From Bog-756 sp963713625 (GTDB lineage Bacteria > Actinomycetota > Acidimicrobiia > Acidimicrobiales > RAAP-2): DNA of 64,000 nt. A model generated the notes under the pieces. The model made no database searches and was not told where the DNA came from. It saw only the letters and a list, made by a program, of their open reading frames with translations. The stretch covers positions 100,906 through 164,905 of the forward strand of contig CAVQMN010000012.1 of NCBI GenBank assembly GCA_963713625.1, read 5' to 3'. Made by a program: the position numbers and the translations under genes. How positions within the stretch are numbered: position 1 is the stretch's first letter; every line of letters starts with the position of its first letter. This document shows, in pieces, positions 25,756 through 34,743 of the stretch.

Positions 25756-26727
25756 CTATCCGGCTTGAGAGGCAGTAGCGGATTCATTCTCTCCATCCGT
25801 GAGGGCGAAGAATGCATCTTCGAGCCGGGGCCGGGTCACACAGAGGTGTACGAGTGTGATGCCGCGTTCCATTGCAGCCCTGTTGAACTGACCAGAGAAA
25901 CCGTCGTCGGAGGCTGCGATCGTCACTTGACCATTGACGACAGTGAATCGCTTACCCAACTGATCGGCCAGGGTGCCGAGGCCGATCAGATCTGCTGGAT
26001 TTTCAGGTCTGGCTGTCACTTCAACATGCTGGGCGTCCAATAGTTCGCTGACCTGTCCCTGGAAGACCAACTTGCCCGTGCGGATGACAACCAGATGTGT
26101 GCACATCTGTTCAACCTCTGAGAGGAGGTGACTCGACACCAGTACAGTCCGGCCACCATTGGCGATGGATTGCAGCAGGACCCGCATCTCGGCGATTCCT
26201 GCTGGGTCAAGCCCGTTGGTTGGCTCGTCCAGAATGAGTAGCTCTGGATCGGGAAGCAAGGCGGCGGCGATCCCCAGTCGCTGTTTCATTCCGAGCGAGT
26301 ACGACCGGAAATGGTCATCACTTCGTTCGCTAAGACCGACCGTCTCCAACAACGGCTCGATCCGGTTGTCGGCAATGTTTCCGAGCTTTGAGAGCACCCG
26401 AAGGTTTTCACGCCCCGACAGTGCGGGGTAGAAGGCCGGATTATCGACGAGGGCACCGACTTTGGGCAGGAATTCGCTCGGCTTGCTTAGTGGCTTGTCC
26501 AGGACCCACCCAGCTCCGGCCGTCGGGCGGATCAGATCGAGCAGCATCCGTATGGTCGTAGTCTTTCCCGCGCCGTTTGGTCCAACAAATCCCGATAGCG
26601 AGCCGCGCGGAATTGCCAAATCGATGCCGTTCACCGCCATTCGTGTGCCGTAAGTCTTGGTAAGACCTATGGTCGTGACCGCGAACTCGGAGTGCGGCTG
26701 GAGTCGTGACGCAGCGGATGTCGCCAT
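25756..26727 (-). CDS. ABC exporter ATP-binding protein (BcrA-type)
   Basis: 323 residues from ATG 26727; ATG 26745 is also possible, and the longer TTG frame reaching the kinase gene is not conserved-looking. It has Walker A GFVGPNGAGKTTT, signature YSLGMKQRLGIAAAL, Walker B LLILDEPTNGLDP and switch His in VLVSSHLL. A C-terminal extension after residue 230 is typical of BcrA/CcmA-like exporters. It powers the adjacent permease. The 281-base gap to the kinase gene holds no other gene. Confidence 0.88.
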   Translation of the reverse strand: MATSAASRLQPHSEFAVTTIGLTKTYGTRMAVNGIDLAIPRGSLSGFVGPNGAGKTTTIRMLLDLIRPTAGAGWVLDKPLSKPSEFLPKVGALVDNPAFYPALSGRENLRVLSKLGNIADNRIEPLLETVGLSERSDDHFRSYSLGMKQRLGIAAALLPDPELLILDEPTNGLDPAGIAEMRVLLQSIANGGRTVLVSSHLLSEVEQMCTHLVVIRTGKLVFQGQVSELLDAQHVEVTARPENPADLIGLGTLADQLGKRFTVVNGQVTIAASDDGFSGQFNRAAMERGITLVHLCVTRPRLEDAFFALTDGENESATASQAG

Positions 26728-27008
26728 TGCGCCATGATGCGGCATGGACATTGGCAAGGGATCTTGATCATCTGCAGACTGCCTGTGACCTACTTTTCGA
26801 GGGTGTCCCAGGCGGAAGCTTCGGACGTAGTGACGGGACAGCAGCAACGAGACTTGAGTCCGAGACGACCTTCTTCCTGTCAGTGTTGGCTCACCGCGGA
26901 TAATCCCCAACTCAGCACGGGATGTGGACGCCTTGCCGTGGAACCTGCCGATCTGCATCGAGGGACGGTCAGGGCCCGGCGGATTGGATGCAGATGCGGT
27001 CGAGGAGG

Positions 27009-28412
27009 TCAACTCGAAGCGCTCTGTACGGCTCGTTCGGGAACGTGGGTAGGGAGGAACACCCGAACGTGGGTACCTCTGCTGGGACTGGAGTCGAGCG
27101 TGATTTGACCTCCGTGGGCGGTGACCAGTCCGGCCACGATGGGAAGCCCGAGCCCGGTCCCTGCTCGGGTTCGACTGGCTTCCCCTCGCCAGAAACGGTC
27201 GAAGGCGTGGGCTGCGCTCTCAATATCCATTCCCGGGCCTGAGTCGTCAACCTCAAGGACCGCGCAACCTGGAACCTGGTACATCCGGACCGCAACCGTC
27301 GCGGTTGGGGGTGTGTGTCTAAGACAGTTGGTGATCAGGTTCACGATGACCTGGCGAAGGGCGGCGGGGTCGCCTTCTGTGATCACGGGTCCGTCGTTGA
27401 CTACTCGAATCTCTCGGGTGGGGTTTGTCGCCGATGCGTCGAGGACGGCATCGTGAACTAGCGACACGATGTCCACAGAGGCCCGGTCGAGGGGTCGACC
27501 TTCATCAAGGCGGGCCAGGAGCAGCAGGTCCTCGACTAGCCCCGCCATTTGCGTGCTCGATTGACCGATGCGGCGCATGGCATCGTCCCGCAGATCGCCG
27601 CTACGTAGGTCTCCCTGACGCCAGAGGTCGGCGATTCCCATGATGACGGATACCGGCGTGCGGAGCTCGTGCGAGGCATCGGCAATGAACTGGCGCAGTC
27701 GGACTTCGGTCGATTGTTGTTCGTCGAGCATGACGTTGAAAGCTTGAGCAAGGTGTGCCGCCTCGGTACCCTGCCCCCCGCCCGTGACCCGTCGAGATCT
27801 GTCACCCGCCGTGATTGCATCGGCCACCTCGGTTACCTCCGCGATGGGACGGAGGCCAAGCCGGCCAACCCAAAATCCCGCGGCGATGAGGACTCCGAAG
27901 ATGACGAGCCCAGCTCCGAACACTGCGAGCCGGAGTCGATTAACTGTGGCGTCCACCTGGTCCAGAGAGATGGCTACGAGCAGTTCAAATTGGGTGTTGG
28001 GAGGGCGGATAAGCACAGCTCGCCACCGATCGGGGCCGCTGCGCGACCCTACTGTCGTCACGACGATGTCGTGCTGAATCGGCTTTGACACAATCGAGGG
28101 AGTCTTCGGGCTCTGACCGTGATCACCGAGCGGACTGACGAGCACGTTCCGGTGGCCTTGGGACAAGGTGGCGACGTAGAACTCACTGATTCCGTTGGCC
28201 GGAAGCTTGTCGCGCGAAGGGCCCGAAGGCCGGACGGCGGCACCCAGAGGCGCTCGATCAATCGAACCGACGACGGGGAAGGCTGATTCGATCTGTTGGT
28301 CGAGTTGCTGGAATTCGGCTGCCTCAACCGTCCGGATGAGCAGCACTCCAAGTAAAGCAACGACCGCCAAAAGCGCGACAGCGGCAATGTAGAGACGACG
28401 GCGGAGCGTCAC
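27009..28412 (-). CDS. Sensor histidine kinase (HAMP-HisKA-HATPase)
   Basis: 467 residues from GTG 28412, seven bases past the stop of the response regulator; a GTG at 28451 inside that gene is less likely. Two TM helices (about residues 7-29 and 155-180) flank an extracytoplasmic sensor of about 125 residues. A HAMP linker follows, then H-box FIADASHELRTPVSVI, N-box NLITNCLRHTPP, G1 VDDSGPGMD and G2 GTGLGLPIV. It probably phosphorylates one or both upstream regulators. Confidence 0.92.
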   Translation of the reverse strand: MTLRRRLYIAAVALLAVVALLGVLLIRTVEAAEFQQLDQQIESAFPVVGSIDRAPLGAAVRPSGPSRDKLPANGISEFYVATLSQGHRNVLVSPLGDHGQSPKTPSIVSKPIQHDIVVTTVGSRSGPDRWRAVLIRPPNTQFELLVAISLDQVDATVNRLRLAVFGAGLVIFGVLIAAGFWVGRLGLRPIAEVTEVADAITAGDRSRRVTGGGQGTEAAHLAQAFNVMLDEQQSTEVRLRQFIADASHELRTPVSVIMGIADLWRQGDLRSGDLRDDAMRRIGQSSTQMAGLVEDLLLLARLDEGRPLDRASVDIVSLVHDAVLDASATNPTREIRVVNDGPVITEGDPAALRQVIVNLITNCLRHTPPTATVAVRMYQVPGCAVLEVDDSGPGMDIESAAHAFDRFWRGEASRTRAGTGLGLPIVAGLVTAHGGQITLDSSPSRGTHVRVFLPTHVPERAVQSASS

Positions 28413-28419
28413 GAGTTGA

Positions 28420-29100
28420 TCAGCGCCCGTCCAATCGGTACCCGACCCCACGCACGGTGTGGATCAATTGAGGAGGCTTGGCATCGATCTTGCGCCGCAA
28501 GAGGGAGACGAAGGTCTCCACCACCGTTGACTCACCCTCGAAGTCATAGTTCCACACGTGATCGAGGATTTGGGCTCTGCTCATGACATGCCCGGCGTTG
28601 CGGAGAAGAAAACGGAGCAGCTTGTATTCGGTCAGAGATAGCGCCACCACCTTTCCGTGGCGGGTCACAACATGGGCATCGTCGTCGAGCACCAGGTCGG
28701 CACAGCTCAGTAGTTGCGGCGTAGCCGCGGCGCCCGTGCGACGAAAAATGACCTGTACCCGCGCTACCAGCTCCTCGACGCTGAACGGCTTGATCAGGTA
28801 GTCGTCGCCGCCAATGGTCAGACCGCGAACTCTGTCCTCAATCGCGTCGGCAGCGGTAAGGAAGACCACGGGAATGCCGATGCCTTCGAAGCGCATGCGT
28901 CGGCAGACTTCGAATCCATCGAGGTCCGGAAGCATGACGTCCAGAATAATGAGGTCAAATGCTTGCGAGTCGGTCGTGAGTGCCAGTGCCTCACGGCCAT
29001 TTTGTGTTTCGACGGTGTCAAATCCCGCCAGCCGGAGGGCCGTCGTCACGACATAAGCGACGTTCTCTTCGTCCTCGACTACAAGAATGCGGGGAGGCAT
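28420..29100 (-). CDS. OmpR/PhoB-family response regulator, copy 1
   Basis: The product is 226 residues. The receiver has the acidic pair in VVEDEENVAY, phospho-acceptor Asp in LIILDVMLPDLDGFE, Thr in FLTAAD and Lys in YLIKPFSVEELVARV. The C-terminal winged helix ends PPQLIHTVRGVGYRLDGR. It is a close paralogue of the next regulator (same length, same C-terminal motif, same start context), so the two arose by tandem duplication. It is directly followed by the kinase gene. Confidence 0.93.
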   Translation of the reverse strand: MPPRILVVEDEENVAYVVTTALRLAGFDTVETQNGREALALTTDSQAFDLIILDVMLPDLDGFEVCRRMRFEGIGIPVVFLTAADAIEDRVRGLTIGGDDYLIKPFSVEELVARVQVIFRRTGAAATPQLLSCADLVLDDDAHVVTRHGKVVALSLTEYKLLRFLLRNAGHVMSRAQILDHVWNYDFEGESTVVETFVSLLRRKIDAKPPQLIHTVRGVGYRLDGR

Positions 29101-29217
29101 GGTCGGATTTTGGCAGTCCTTCCTTGAGGTTTCCTCGGAGTTTTCTGTGAATCGGATAGGTCTCGACCGCGGGGTTGGTGGCGCCTTCCTTCGGGCCCGA
29201 AAGTCCTTGCTGGCCCG

Positions 29218-29898
29218 TCAACCACCGTCCCATCGGTATCCGACGCCTCGCACGGTGTGGATGAGCTGGGGCGGCTTGCTATCGATCTTCTTCCGCAGCG
29301 ATGAGATGAACGTCTCCACGACCGTGGCTTCGCCGTTGAAGCCGTAGCTCCAGACGTTGTCACGGATTTCGTCCTTGCTCATAACATGGCCCGCATTGCG
29401 AATCAGGAATCGGAGCAGCCGGTACTCGGTGGGTGAGAGGTCAATCTCCTCTTCGCCCCGGATCACCCGCCAGGCATCGTCGTCCAACACCAAGTTGTCA
29501 GAGGCGTGCACACGCGATTCGAGCATTTGGCCGGTACGCCGCAAGATAGAACGTACCCGGGCGACGAGTTCCTCGACACTGAACGGCTTTGTCAGGTAGC
29601 CGTCGGCGCCAAGCGTCAACCCCCGGATCCGGTCCTTCAGCTCGTGACGTGCTGTGAGAAATATCACTGGCACGTCCACCCCGATGGTCCGCAGCTCTCC
29701 GTACAGTTCGAATCCGTCGAGCCCTGGCATCATTATGTCGACGATGATTAGGTCCAACGGGTCGCTGGCCTGAGCAAGCCGAAGACCGTCGGTCCCGTCC
29801 GCTGCTTCGACGGTCTCGAAACCCGCGAGCCCGAGAGCGGTGACAATTACATAGGCAACATTCTCTTCGTCTTCAACGACAAGGATGCGAGGTGGCAC
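29218..29898 (-). CDS. OmpR/PhoB-family response regulator, copy 2
   Basis: 226 residues from GTG 29898. The receiver keeps VVEDEENVAY, the acceptor Asp in LIIVDIMMPGLDGFE, Thr in FLTARHE and Lys in YLTKPFSVEELVARV. The winged helix ends PPQLIHTVRGVGYRWDGG. It differs from copy 1 mainly in the recognition-helix region and the alpha4-beta5 face, so the copies may bind different sites or partners. First gene of the minus-strand operon, divergent from the lipoprotein/MacAB operon. Confidence 0.93.
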   Translation of the reverse strand: MPPRILVVEDEENVAYVIVTALGLAGFETVEAADGTDGLRLAQASDPLDLIIVDIMMPGLDGFELYGELRTIGVDVPVIFLTARHELKDRIRGLTLGADGYLTKPFSVEELVARVRSILRRTGQMLESRVHASDNLVLDDDAWRVIRGEEEIDLSPTEYRLLRFLIRNAGHVMSKDEIRDNVWSYGFNGEATVVETFISSLRKKIDSKPPQLIHTVRGVGYRWDGG

Positions 29899-29948
29899 GC
29901 GTGAATCGTGGCAGTCACACCTCTTCGTTTCCTTAACGTTGGTTGGCT

Positions 29949-29979
29949 CTTTCGGCGAGGTCCGGTGATTCGCCGAAAG
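29949..29979. promoter_or_regulatory. Inverted repeat in divergent promoter
   Basis: Perfect 10-base arms CTTTCGGCGA/TCGCCGAAAG with an 11-base spacer. It lies between the regulator operon (start 29898) and the lipoprotein/MacAB operon (start 30066). It could be an operator or an RNA hairpin in a 5' leader. OmpR-type regulators normally bind direct repeats, so another factor may use it. Confidence 0.5.
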
Positions 29980-30065
29980 GGTGCGTCCCGGCTGTGGGGG
30001 CCTTTCAGGAAACTCGCAAGTTCCCTGGACAGCTTTCACAGACCAACGTGTCATCGTTCCCACTC

Positions 30066-30650
30066 ATGATCCTCAAATATGCCCCCGTTCGACCGGCAAA
30101 CCGGACGTGCCGGTATGCGAGTGCCGTGCTGGTTCTTGGTGTCCTTGGTCTTCTTTTCAGTGCCTGCAGTAGTAGCGGATCGGCTGCCACCACTTCGACG
30201 ACATCGTCCGCCAAGGCGTCTGGTGGGGCTTCACTCTCAGCGTTCCGGCAGTGTCTCTCCAAGCACGGGGTGAGCCTGCCCAGTTTTTCCGGGTCCGGCA
30301 GACCGCCAGCCGGTGCCGGTGGAGCGCCAGATGAAGGCGCTCCTCCTACGGGATCTGGGGGGGCTCCCGGCGGGGCTGGGTTCAACAACAATCCAAAGTT
30401 CGCCGCGGCAGCCAAGGCCTGTGCCAGCGTTGAACCGAAGGGAGGCTTTGGGGGCACTGCCGCGAATAGTTCGGCCTTTGCTGCCTACCGCAACTGCCTG
30501 AAGCTTCATGGGGTCACACTGCCGAGCGGCACCCCTGGATCCACTCCTAGCTCCGTCAACACAACCAGCGCCGCCTACCAGGCGGCCCAGACGGCGTGTG
30601 CGGCATTGAGACCGAAGGCCGGTTCGACTCCTCCCTCGACGGGCTCATAG
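30066..30650 (+). CDS. Lipoprotein with two internal repeats
   Basis: 194 residues. Signal peptide and lipobox (LGLLFSACSSS, Cys about residue 32), then a Ser/Thr linker. Two related motifs follow, FRQCLSKHGVSLPS and YRNCLKLHGVTLPS, each trailed by a Cys in KACASVEP or QTACAALRP, separated by a Gly/Pro-rich loop. The C-x-K-x-H-G-V repeat pattern suggests two small disulfide-stabilised helical units outside the membrane. First gene of the MacAB-like operon, so it is probably part of that exporter or its sensor. I do not know a named family. Confidence 0.75.
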   Translation: MILKYAPVRPANRTCRYASAVLVLGVLGLLFSACSSSGSAATTSTTSSAKASGGASLSAFRQCLSKHGVSLPSFSGSGRPPAGAGGAPDEGAPPTGSGGAPGGAGFNNNPKFAAAAKACASVEPKGGFGGTAANSSAFAAYRNCLKLHGVTLPSGTPGSTPSSVNTTSAAYQAAQTACAALRPKAGSTPPSTGS

Positions 30651-30715
30651 GCCTCGGGTTGACAGGAACCCGACCCTCGCCATCTGTCGACGAAACTCGA
30701 AAGGGACCGCACCTC

Positions 30716-32674
30716 ATGCCTGAAGGAAACACCGGCCGCTCACGACGCAAATTGGTCGGCTACCTCGCCTTGACGCTCGCCGTCGCCGTTGCCGCCACAA
30801 TTGCTCTTTACTCGATCTACCAATCACCATCTGCGGCATCAACCGGGGTGGCCAGAACAGTCTCCGTGACGCGAGGAACCGTGCAGTCGAGCGTATCCGC
30901 TTCAGGTAACACTTCTGCGGCTACGTCGGCCGACGAGGACTTCAACAATTCCGGCACTCTCACCGCCGTCAACGTGGCCGTGGGAGAGAAGGTCACAGCT
31001 GGACAAGTCCTGGCCACCATAGATTCCACCCAGGCTGAGGCGAACCTTAAATCCGCGCAAGCGTCGCTGGCTGGGGCCCAAACGACGCTCGCTCACGACC
31101 AGGCCGGAGGGACGCCCTCGCAACAGGCGCAGAATCAGGCCACGTTGGTCTCTGCCCAGCAACAGCTCACCTCGGACCAGAACCAGCTGACCAGCGATCA
31201 GACATCTCTGCAGACGGCCCAGTCCACCTACGCCGCCGACCAAGCCCTCGGTTGCCCGGCCTCTGCATCGTCGAATACAGCGAGCGGCGCATCGAGTAGC
31301 ACATCCGGGACTTCCGGAACCGGCGCGACTGGCACGGGTAGCGGAACACCGAGCGTCGCCGTCTCTCATTCTGTCTCCGCTCCGGCGGTGACAACGGGAT
31401 CCGCCAGCAGTGCTGGTACCACGTCGGCGTCCTTGAGCGGCACGGTCAATCCTGACGGGGCATCGACGGACTACTACTTCGAGTATGGCACGACCGCGTC
31501 ATTCGGCACGTCGACGGCCTATACCAGTGCCGGCTCAGGTTCAACATCCCAGCAGGTGTCGGTGACGGTGACTGGTCTCGCGCCCAACACCAGCTACCTC
31601 TTCCGCATCGTGGCGACAAACTCCACCGGAACGTCGGCCGGGGTCGCCGTTGTATTCGCCACGGCCCAGAGCTCGTGTGTCACCGACCAAGAGAACATCA
31701 CCACTTACCAGCAGGCCGTGGCCAAGGACCAGTCGACGGTGTCGGCACAGGAGCTCACCGTCCAGTCTGCTCAGGCGAGCCTGCAGGTGACTCCCTCGAC
31801 GATCGCCCAGGACGAAGCAACGGTCACCCAAGATGAGGCGACGGTCACGACGGACACGAAAGCGTTGGCCAACTGCACCCTGATCGCATCAATCAGCGGC
31901 ACCGTCACTGCTGTCAACAACTCGGTCGGTGAGACAGTGGGCGGATCCGGATCGTCGACCACCGGCAGCACGGGTTCGACCGGCAGCACGGGTTCGGCCG
32001 GCAGCACGGGTTCGACCGGCAGCACGGGTTCGACCGGCAGCACGGGTTCGGCCGGCAGCACGGGTTCGACCGGCAGCACGGGTTCGACCGGCAGTTCGAG
32101 CTCTGGCTCCTCGTCGACGTCAACGTTCATCACGATCGAGAGCCTGGGCAGTCTGGAGGTAGTGGCCGACTACGCAGAGGCTGACGCAACAAAAATTGAG
32201 GTCGGTCAACCGGCTACCGTCACCCTCGCAGCCTTGCCTGACACCGAGGTCACTGGTCTCGTCACTGCCGTTTCTCCGACTTCGACCGTCGTCAGCAACG
32301 TCGTGGAGTATCCGGTCACCATCGCTCTGGAGAGCGCCCCGTCGGATGTGAAGGAAGGCATGACGGCCGAAGTCGCCGTCATTGTCCAGACTGCCAATGA
32401 CGTGCTTCAGCTGCCCAGCGCGGCGATCACCACGACCGGCACGACCTCCACAGTGAAGGTTCTCTCCGATGGCGTCCAGAAGACGACGCCGGTCACGCTG
32501 GGACTAGTCGGCACGTCCTATACCGAAATCACGAGCGGGCTGACGGAAGGTCAAAAGGTGGTGGAGCCCACTGCCAGCGTGAGCGCCTCGACGAGCTCGG
32601 GCACTTCCAGCCCCTTCGGCGGCGGCGGTGGAGGAGGCCTTGGAGGGGGTGGCTTCGGTGGTGGAGCACCGTGA
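30716..32674 (+). CDS. MacA/HlyD-like efflux adaptor with inserted FN3-like domain
   Basis: The product is 652 residues, well above the 350-450 usual for MacA-like adaptors. A TM anchor (about 14-36) is followed by the first lipoyl half (VGEKVTAGQVLATIDSTQAEANL) and a Gln/Ala/Ser-rich helix (about 107-175). An FN3-like domain (about 225-317; TVNPDGASTDYYFEYG ... VTGLAPNTSYLFRIVATN) is then inserted where the helical hairpin should turn. The return helix, the second lipoyl half (SGTVTAVNNSVGETV), a Gly-Ser-Thr/Ala repeat linker (about 415-459) and the beta-barrel/membrane-proximal domains complete it. It ends in poly-Gly. The stop overlaps the ATPase start (GTGA). Confidence 0.87.
   Translation: MPEGNTGRSRRKLVGYLALTLAVAVAATIALYSIYQSPSAASTGVARTVSVTRGTVQSSVSASGNTSAATSADEDFNNSGTLTAVNVAVGEKVTAGQVLATIDSTQAEANLKSAQASLAGAQTTLAHDQAGGTPSQQAQNQATLVSAQQQLTSDQNQLTSDQTSLQTAQSTYAADQALGCPASASSNTASGASSSTSGTSGTGATGTGSGTPSVAVSHSVSAPAVTTGSASSAGTTSASLSGTVNPDGASTDYYFEYGTTASFGTSTAYTSAGSGSTSQQVSVTVTGLAPNTSYLFRIVATNSTGTSAGVAVVFATAQSSCVTDQENITTYQQAVAKDQSTVSAQELTVQSAQASLQVTPSTIAQDEATVTQDEATVTTDTKALANCTLIASISGTVTAVNNSVGETVGGSGSSTTGSTGSTGSTGSAGSTGSTGSTGSTGSTGSAGSTGSTGSTGSTGSSSSGSSSTSTFITIESLGSLEVVADYAEADATKIEVGQPATVTLAALPDTEVTGLVTAVSPTSTVVSNVVEYPVTIALESAPSDVKEGMTAEVAVIVQTANDVLQLPSAAITTTGTTSTVKVLSDGVQKTTPVTLGLVGTSYTEITSGLTEGQKVVEPTASVSASTSSGTSSPFGGGGGGGLGGGGFGGGAP
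31961..32092 (+). repeat. 18-bp coding tandem repeat (Gly-Ser-Thr linker)
   Basis: Seven full 18-base units of the type ACCGGCAGCACGGGTTCG plus a partial one, in frame in the adaptor gene. Units 3 and 6 start with G (Ala instead of Thr), giving a 54-base higher-order period. Copy number probably varies between strains. Confidence 0.92.
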
Positions 32675-33504
32675 CGTTCGCCACGATGAGCAATAGCCTG
32701 GCGCCTTCCGGCAACACGTCCACAGGCAAGGTGGCACCGCGGTGGCCAGTCATCGCACTCTCCGACATCGTCAAGCGATATCAGATGGGCGGCAACGACG
32801 TCTTCGCAACACGCGGCGTGTCTCTCGCTGTAGCACAGGGTGAATTCGTCGCAATCATGGGGGCTTCGGGATCGGGGAAGTCCACGCTGATGAACATCAT
32901 CGGGTGCCTGGATGTTCCCACCAGTGGGCACTACCGGCTGGATGGTGTGAACATTCGCGAGCTCGATGACCGAGAGATCTCGCGCATACGAAATCGGAAG
33001 ATCGGCTTCGTCTTCCAGAGCTTCAATCTGCTGGCCCGCATGTCTGCGGTCCAGAACGTGGAGCTCCCTATGGCTTATGCCGGCGTCAAGCCGAAAGAAC
33101 GTCGTCGCCGTGCCGAGGTCGCACTCGATTCGGTGGGCCTCAGCGAGAGGATGAACCACTTCCCGAGCGAGATGTCAGGAGGGCAGCAGCAACGGGTGGC
33201 GGTTGCTCGCGCCATCGTAACCAACCCTGCGTTGATACTGGCCGACGAGCCGACCGGCAACCTCGACTCCGCCTCCAGCGTAGATGTCATGTCGATGTTC
33301 GCCAGACTTCATGCGCAGGGTCGAACCGTGGTCATGATCACCCACGAGGAAGATATCGCCGCCTATGCCACTCGGGTGGTTCGCCTTCGAGACGGCATGA
33401 TCACCCAGGACTATCACCAGAAGCCTATCGATGCCCACGGCGAGCATGTGGCCCATGCGGTAGCGGCCACCCTGCCGCATCGTGCAGAGGAGGGCGGGCG
33501 ATGA
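32671..33504 (+). CDS. MacB-type ABC ATPase
   Basis: 277 residues from GTG 32671. Walker A MGASGSGKST, Q-loop FVFQSFNLLARM, signature EMSGGQQQRVAVARA and Walker B LILADEPTGNLDS, with H-loop VVMITHEE: the LolD/MacB subgroup. It couples with the next gene, a FtsX-fold permease, overlapping it by four bases. The mechanotransmission-type exporter formed with the adaptor probably moves a lipoprotein, peptide or antibiotic out of the periplasm-like space. Confidence 0.92.
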   Translation: MTFATMSNSLAPSGNTSTGKVAPRWPVIALSDIVKRYQMGGNDVFATRGVSLAVAQGEFVAIMGASGSGKSTLMNIIGCLDVPTSGHYRLDGVNIRELDDREISRIRNRKIGFVFQSFNLLARMSAVQNVELPMAYAGVKPKERRRRAEVALDSVGLSERMNHFPSEMSGGQQQRVAVARAIVTNPALILADEPTGNLDSASSVDVMSMFARLHAQGRTVVMITHEEDIAAYATRVVRLRDGMITQDYHQKPIDAHGEHVAHAVAATLPHRAEEGGR

Positions 33505-34724
33505 GCGTCTGGGGAAACGTGATCATGGCCCTGCGGGGCATCAGCTCAAACTGGCTGCGTTCGCTCCTCACCATGCTTGGCGTTCTCATTGGCGTGGCCG
33601 CGGTCATCGTCCTGTTGGCTGTTGGGACTGGATCGTCTCAGGCCGTCGAGTCGCAGATCGATAAATTGGGGACGAACACCCTGACGGTCTTCAGCAGCGG
33701 ACGATTTGGGGGCGGCACCTCGCAGACCGGAACTCAATCCCGCAATGCCACGCTGACCGGCACCGATGTGACACTCATCTCCGACAAGAACAGTGCTCCC
33801 GACGTGGCGTCCGTCTCGCCGGTCATCTCAACCAGTGAGACAGCCACTTACAACGGAGCTACCTACTCGACTTCGGTCATCGGATCGACTCCGTCGTATC
33901 TGACCGCCTCGAACTATACGGTGTCGGCCGGGCGCTCTATTACCAACGCTGACGTGGCCCACCACTCCGAAGTCGTGGATATTGGCTCCGATGTGGCCAG
34001 CAACCTCTTTGCTACCGGATCCGACCCTCTGGGCAAGCAGATCCAGATCGGTTCCGCTGAGTTCGACGTCGTCGGAGTCCTGGCCTCAAAGGGCAGCAGC
34101 GGTTTGTCGAATCAGGATGCGGTTGCCATCGCTCCGTATACCGCCGTGCAGGATCAACTGACCGGAGAATCAGAGTCCTTCTCCGAGCTCTTGGTCCAGG
34201 GGAAGTCGTCGGCTACCCTGTCGCTCGCCCAGAGCGAGGTGGAAAGCATTCTCGCCGCACAGAACGACACCACGGTGGCCGACCTTCCCTTCAGCGTCTT
34301 GAACCAGGCCAGCCTCCTTTCCACCGCGACGTCGAGTTCGAAGACCTTCACTGCGCTGCTGGGCTGGGTGGCGGCAGTGTCGCTATTGGTCGGCGCCATC
34401 GGCGTTATGAACATCATGCTAGTTACCGTCACCGAGCGCACACGGGAAATCGGCATTCGCAAAGCCATCGGGGCACCAAAGTTCATTGTGCTCGGTCAGT
34501 TTTTGATTGAGGCTGTCGTGATCTCACTTCTCGGGGGTGCCGTCGGGGTACTGGCTGGCTTAGCCGTCGCTAGGTTCAAGATCGATGGGGTGCAGCCGGT
34601 CCTCGCCACCTACTCGATTCCTTTGGCCTTCGGTGTCGCATTGATGGTCGGCGTCTTTGCCGGTCTTTATCCGGCCTATCGCGCTGCCTCTCTTCGCCCG
34701 ATCGACGCGTTGAGATTCGAGTAA
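33501..34724 (+). CDS. MacB/FtsX-type ABC permease
   Basis: The product is 407 residues. The N-terminal TM1 region is NWLRSLLTMLGVLIGVAAVIVLLAVGTG. A periplasmic MacB-type domain of about 220 residues (Ser/Thr-rich, QNDTTVADLPFSVL) follows. The C-terminal FtsX core has three TM helices: LLVGAIGVMNIMLVTVTERTREIGIRKAIGA and GLYPAYRAASLRPIDALRFE. This is a complete transporter half working with the ATPase encoded before it. Confidence 0.93.
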   Translation: MSVWGNVIMALRGISSNWLRSLLTMLGVLIGVAAVIVLLAVGTGSSQAVESQIDKLGTNTLTVFSSGRFGGGTSQTGTQSRNATLTGTDVTLISDKNSAPDVASVSPVISTSETATYNGATYSTSVIGSTPSYLTASNYTVSAGRSITNADVAHHSEVVDIGSDVASNLFATGSDPLGKQIQIGSAEFDVVGVLASKGSSGLSNQDAVAIAPYTAVQDQLTGESESFSELLVQGKSSATLSLAQSEVESILAAQNDTTVADLPFSVLNQASLLSTATSSSKTFTALLGWVAAVSLLVGAIGVMNIMLVTVTERTREIGIRKAIGAPKFIVLGQFLIEAVVISLLGGAVGVLAGLAVARFKIDGVQPVLATYSIPLAFGVALMVGVFAGLYPAYRAASLRPIDALRFE

Positions 34725-34743
34725 TTGAGGAAGGTGCACCGCA

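Noticed and set aside
25756..27012. Longer ABC ATPase start (TTG overlapping the kinase stop)
   Set aside because: Would add about 95 residues without family similarity; internal ATG gives a normal BcrA-type N-terminus.
31961..32092. CRISPR-like array
   Set aside because: Repeats are contiguous without spacers and in frame inside a gene. No CRISPR array or cas gene was found in the window.
31771..32133. Cys-Pro repeat or Val-Glu-Pro repeat proteins on the minus strand
   Set aside because: Produced by reading the 18-bp Gly-Ser-Thr repeat backwards; the plus-strand adaptor explains it.
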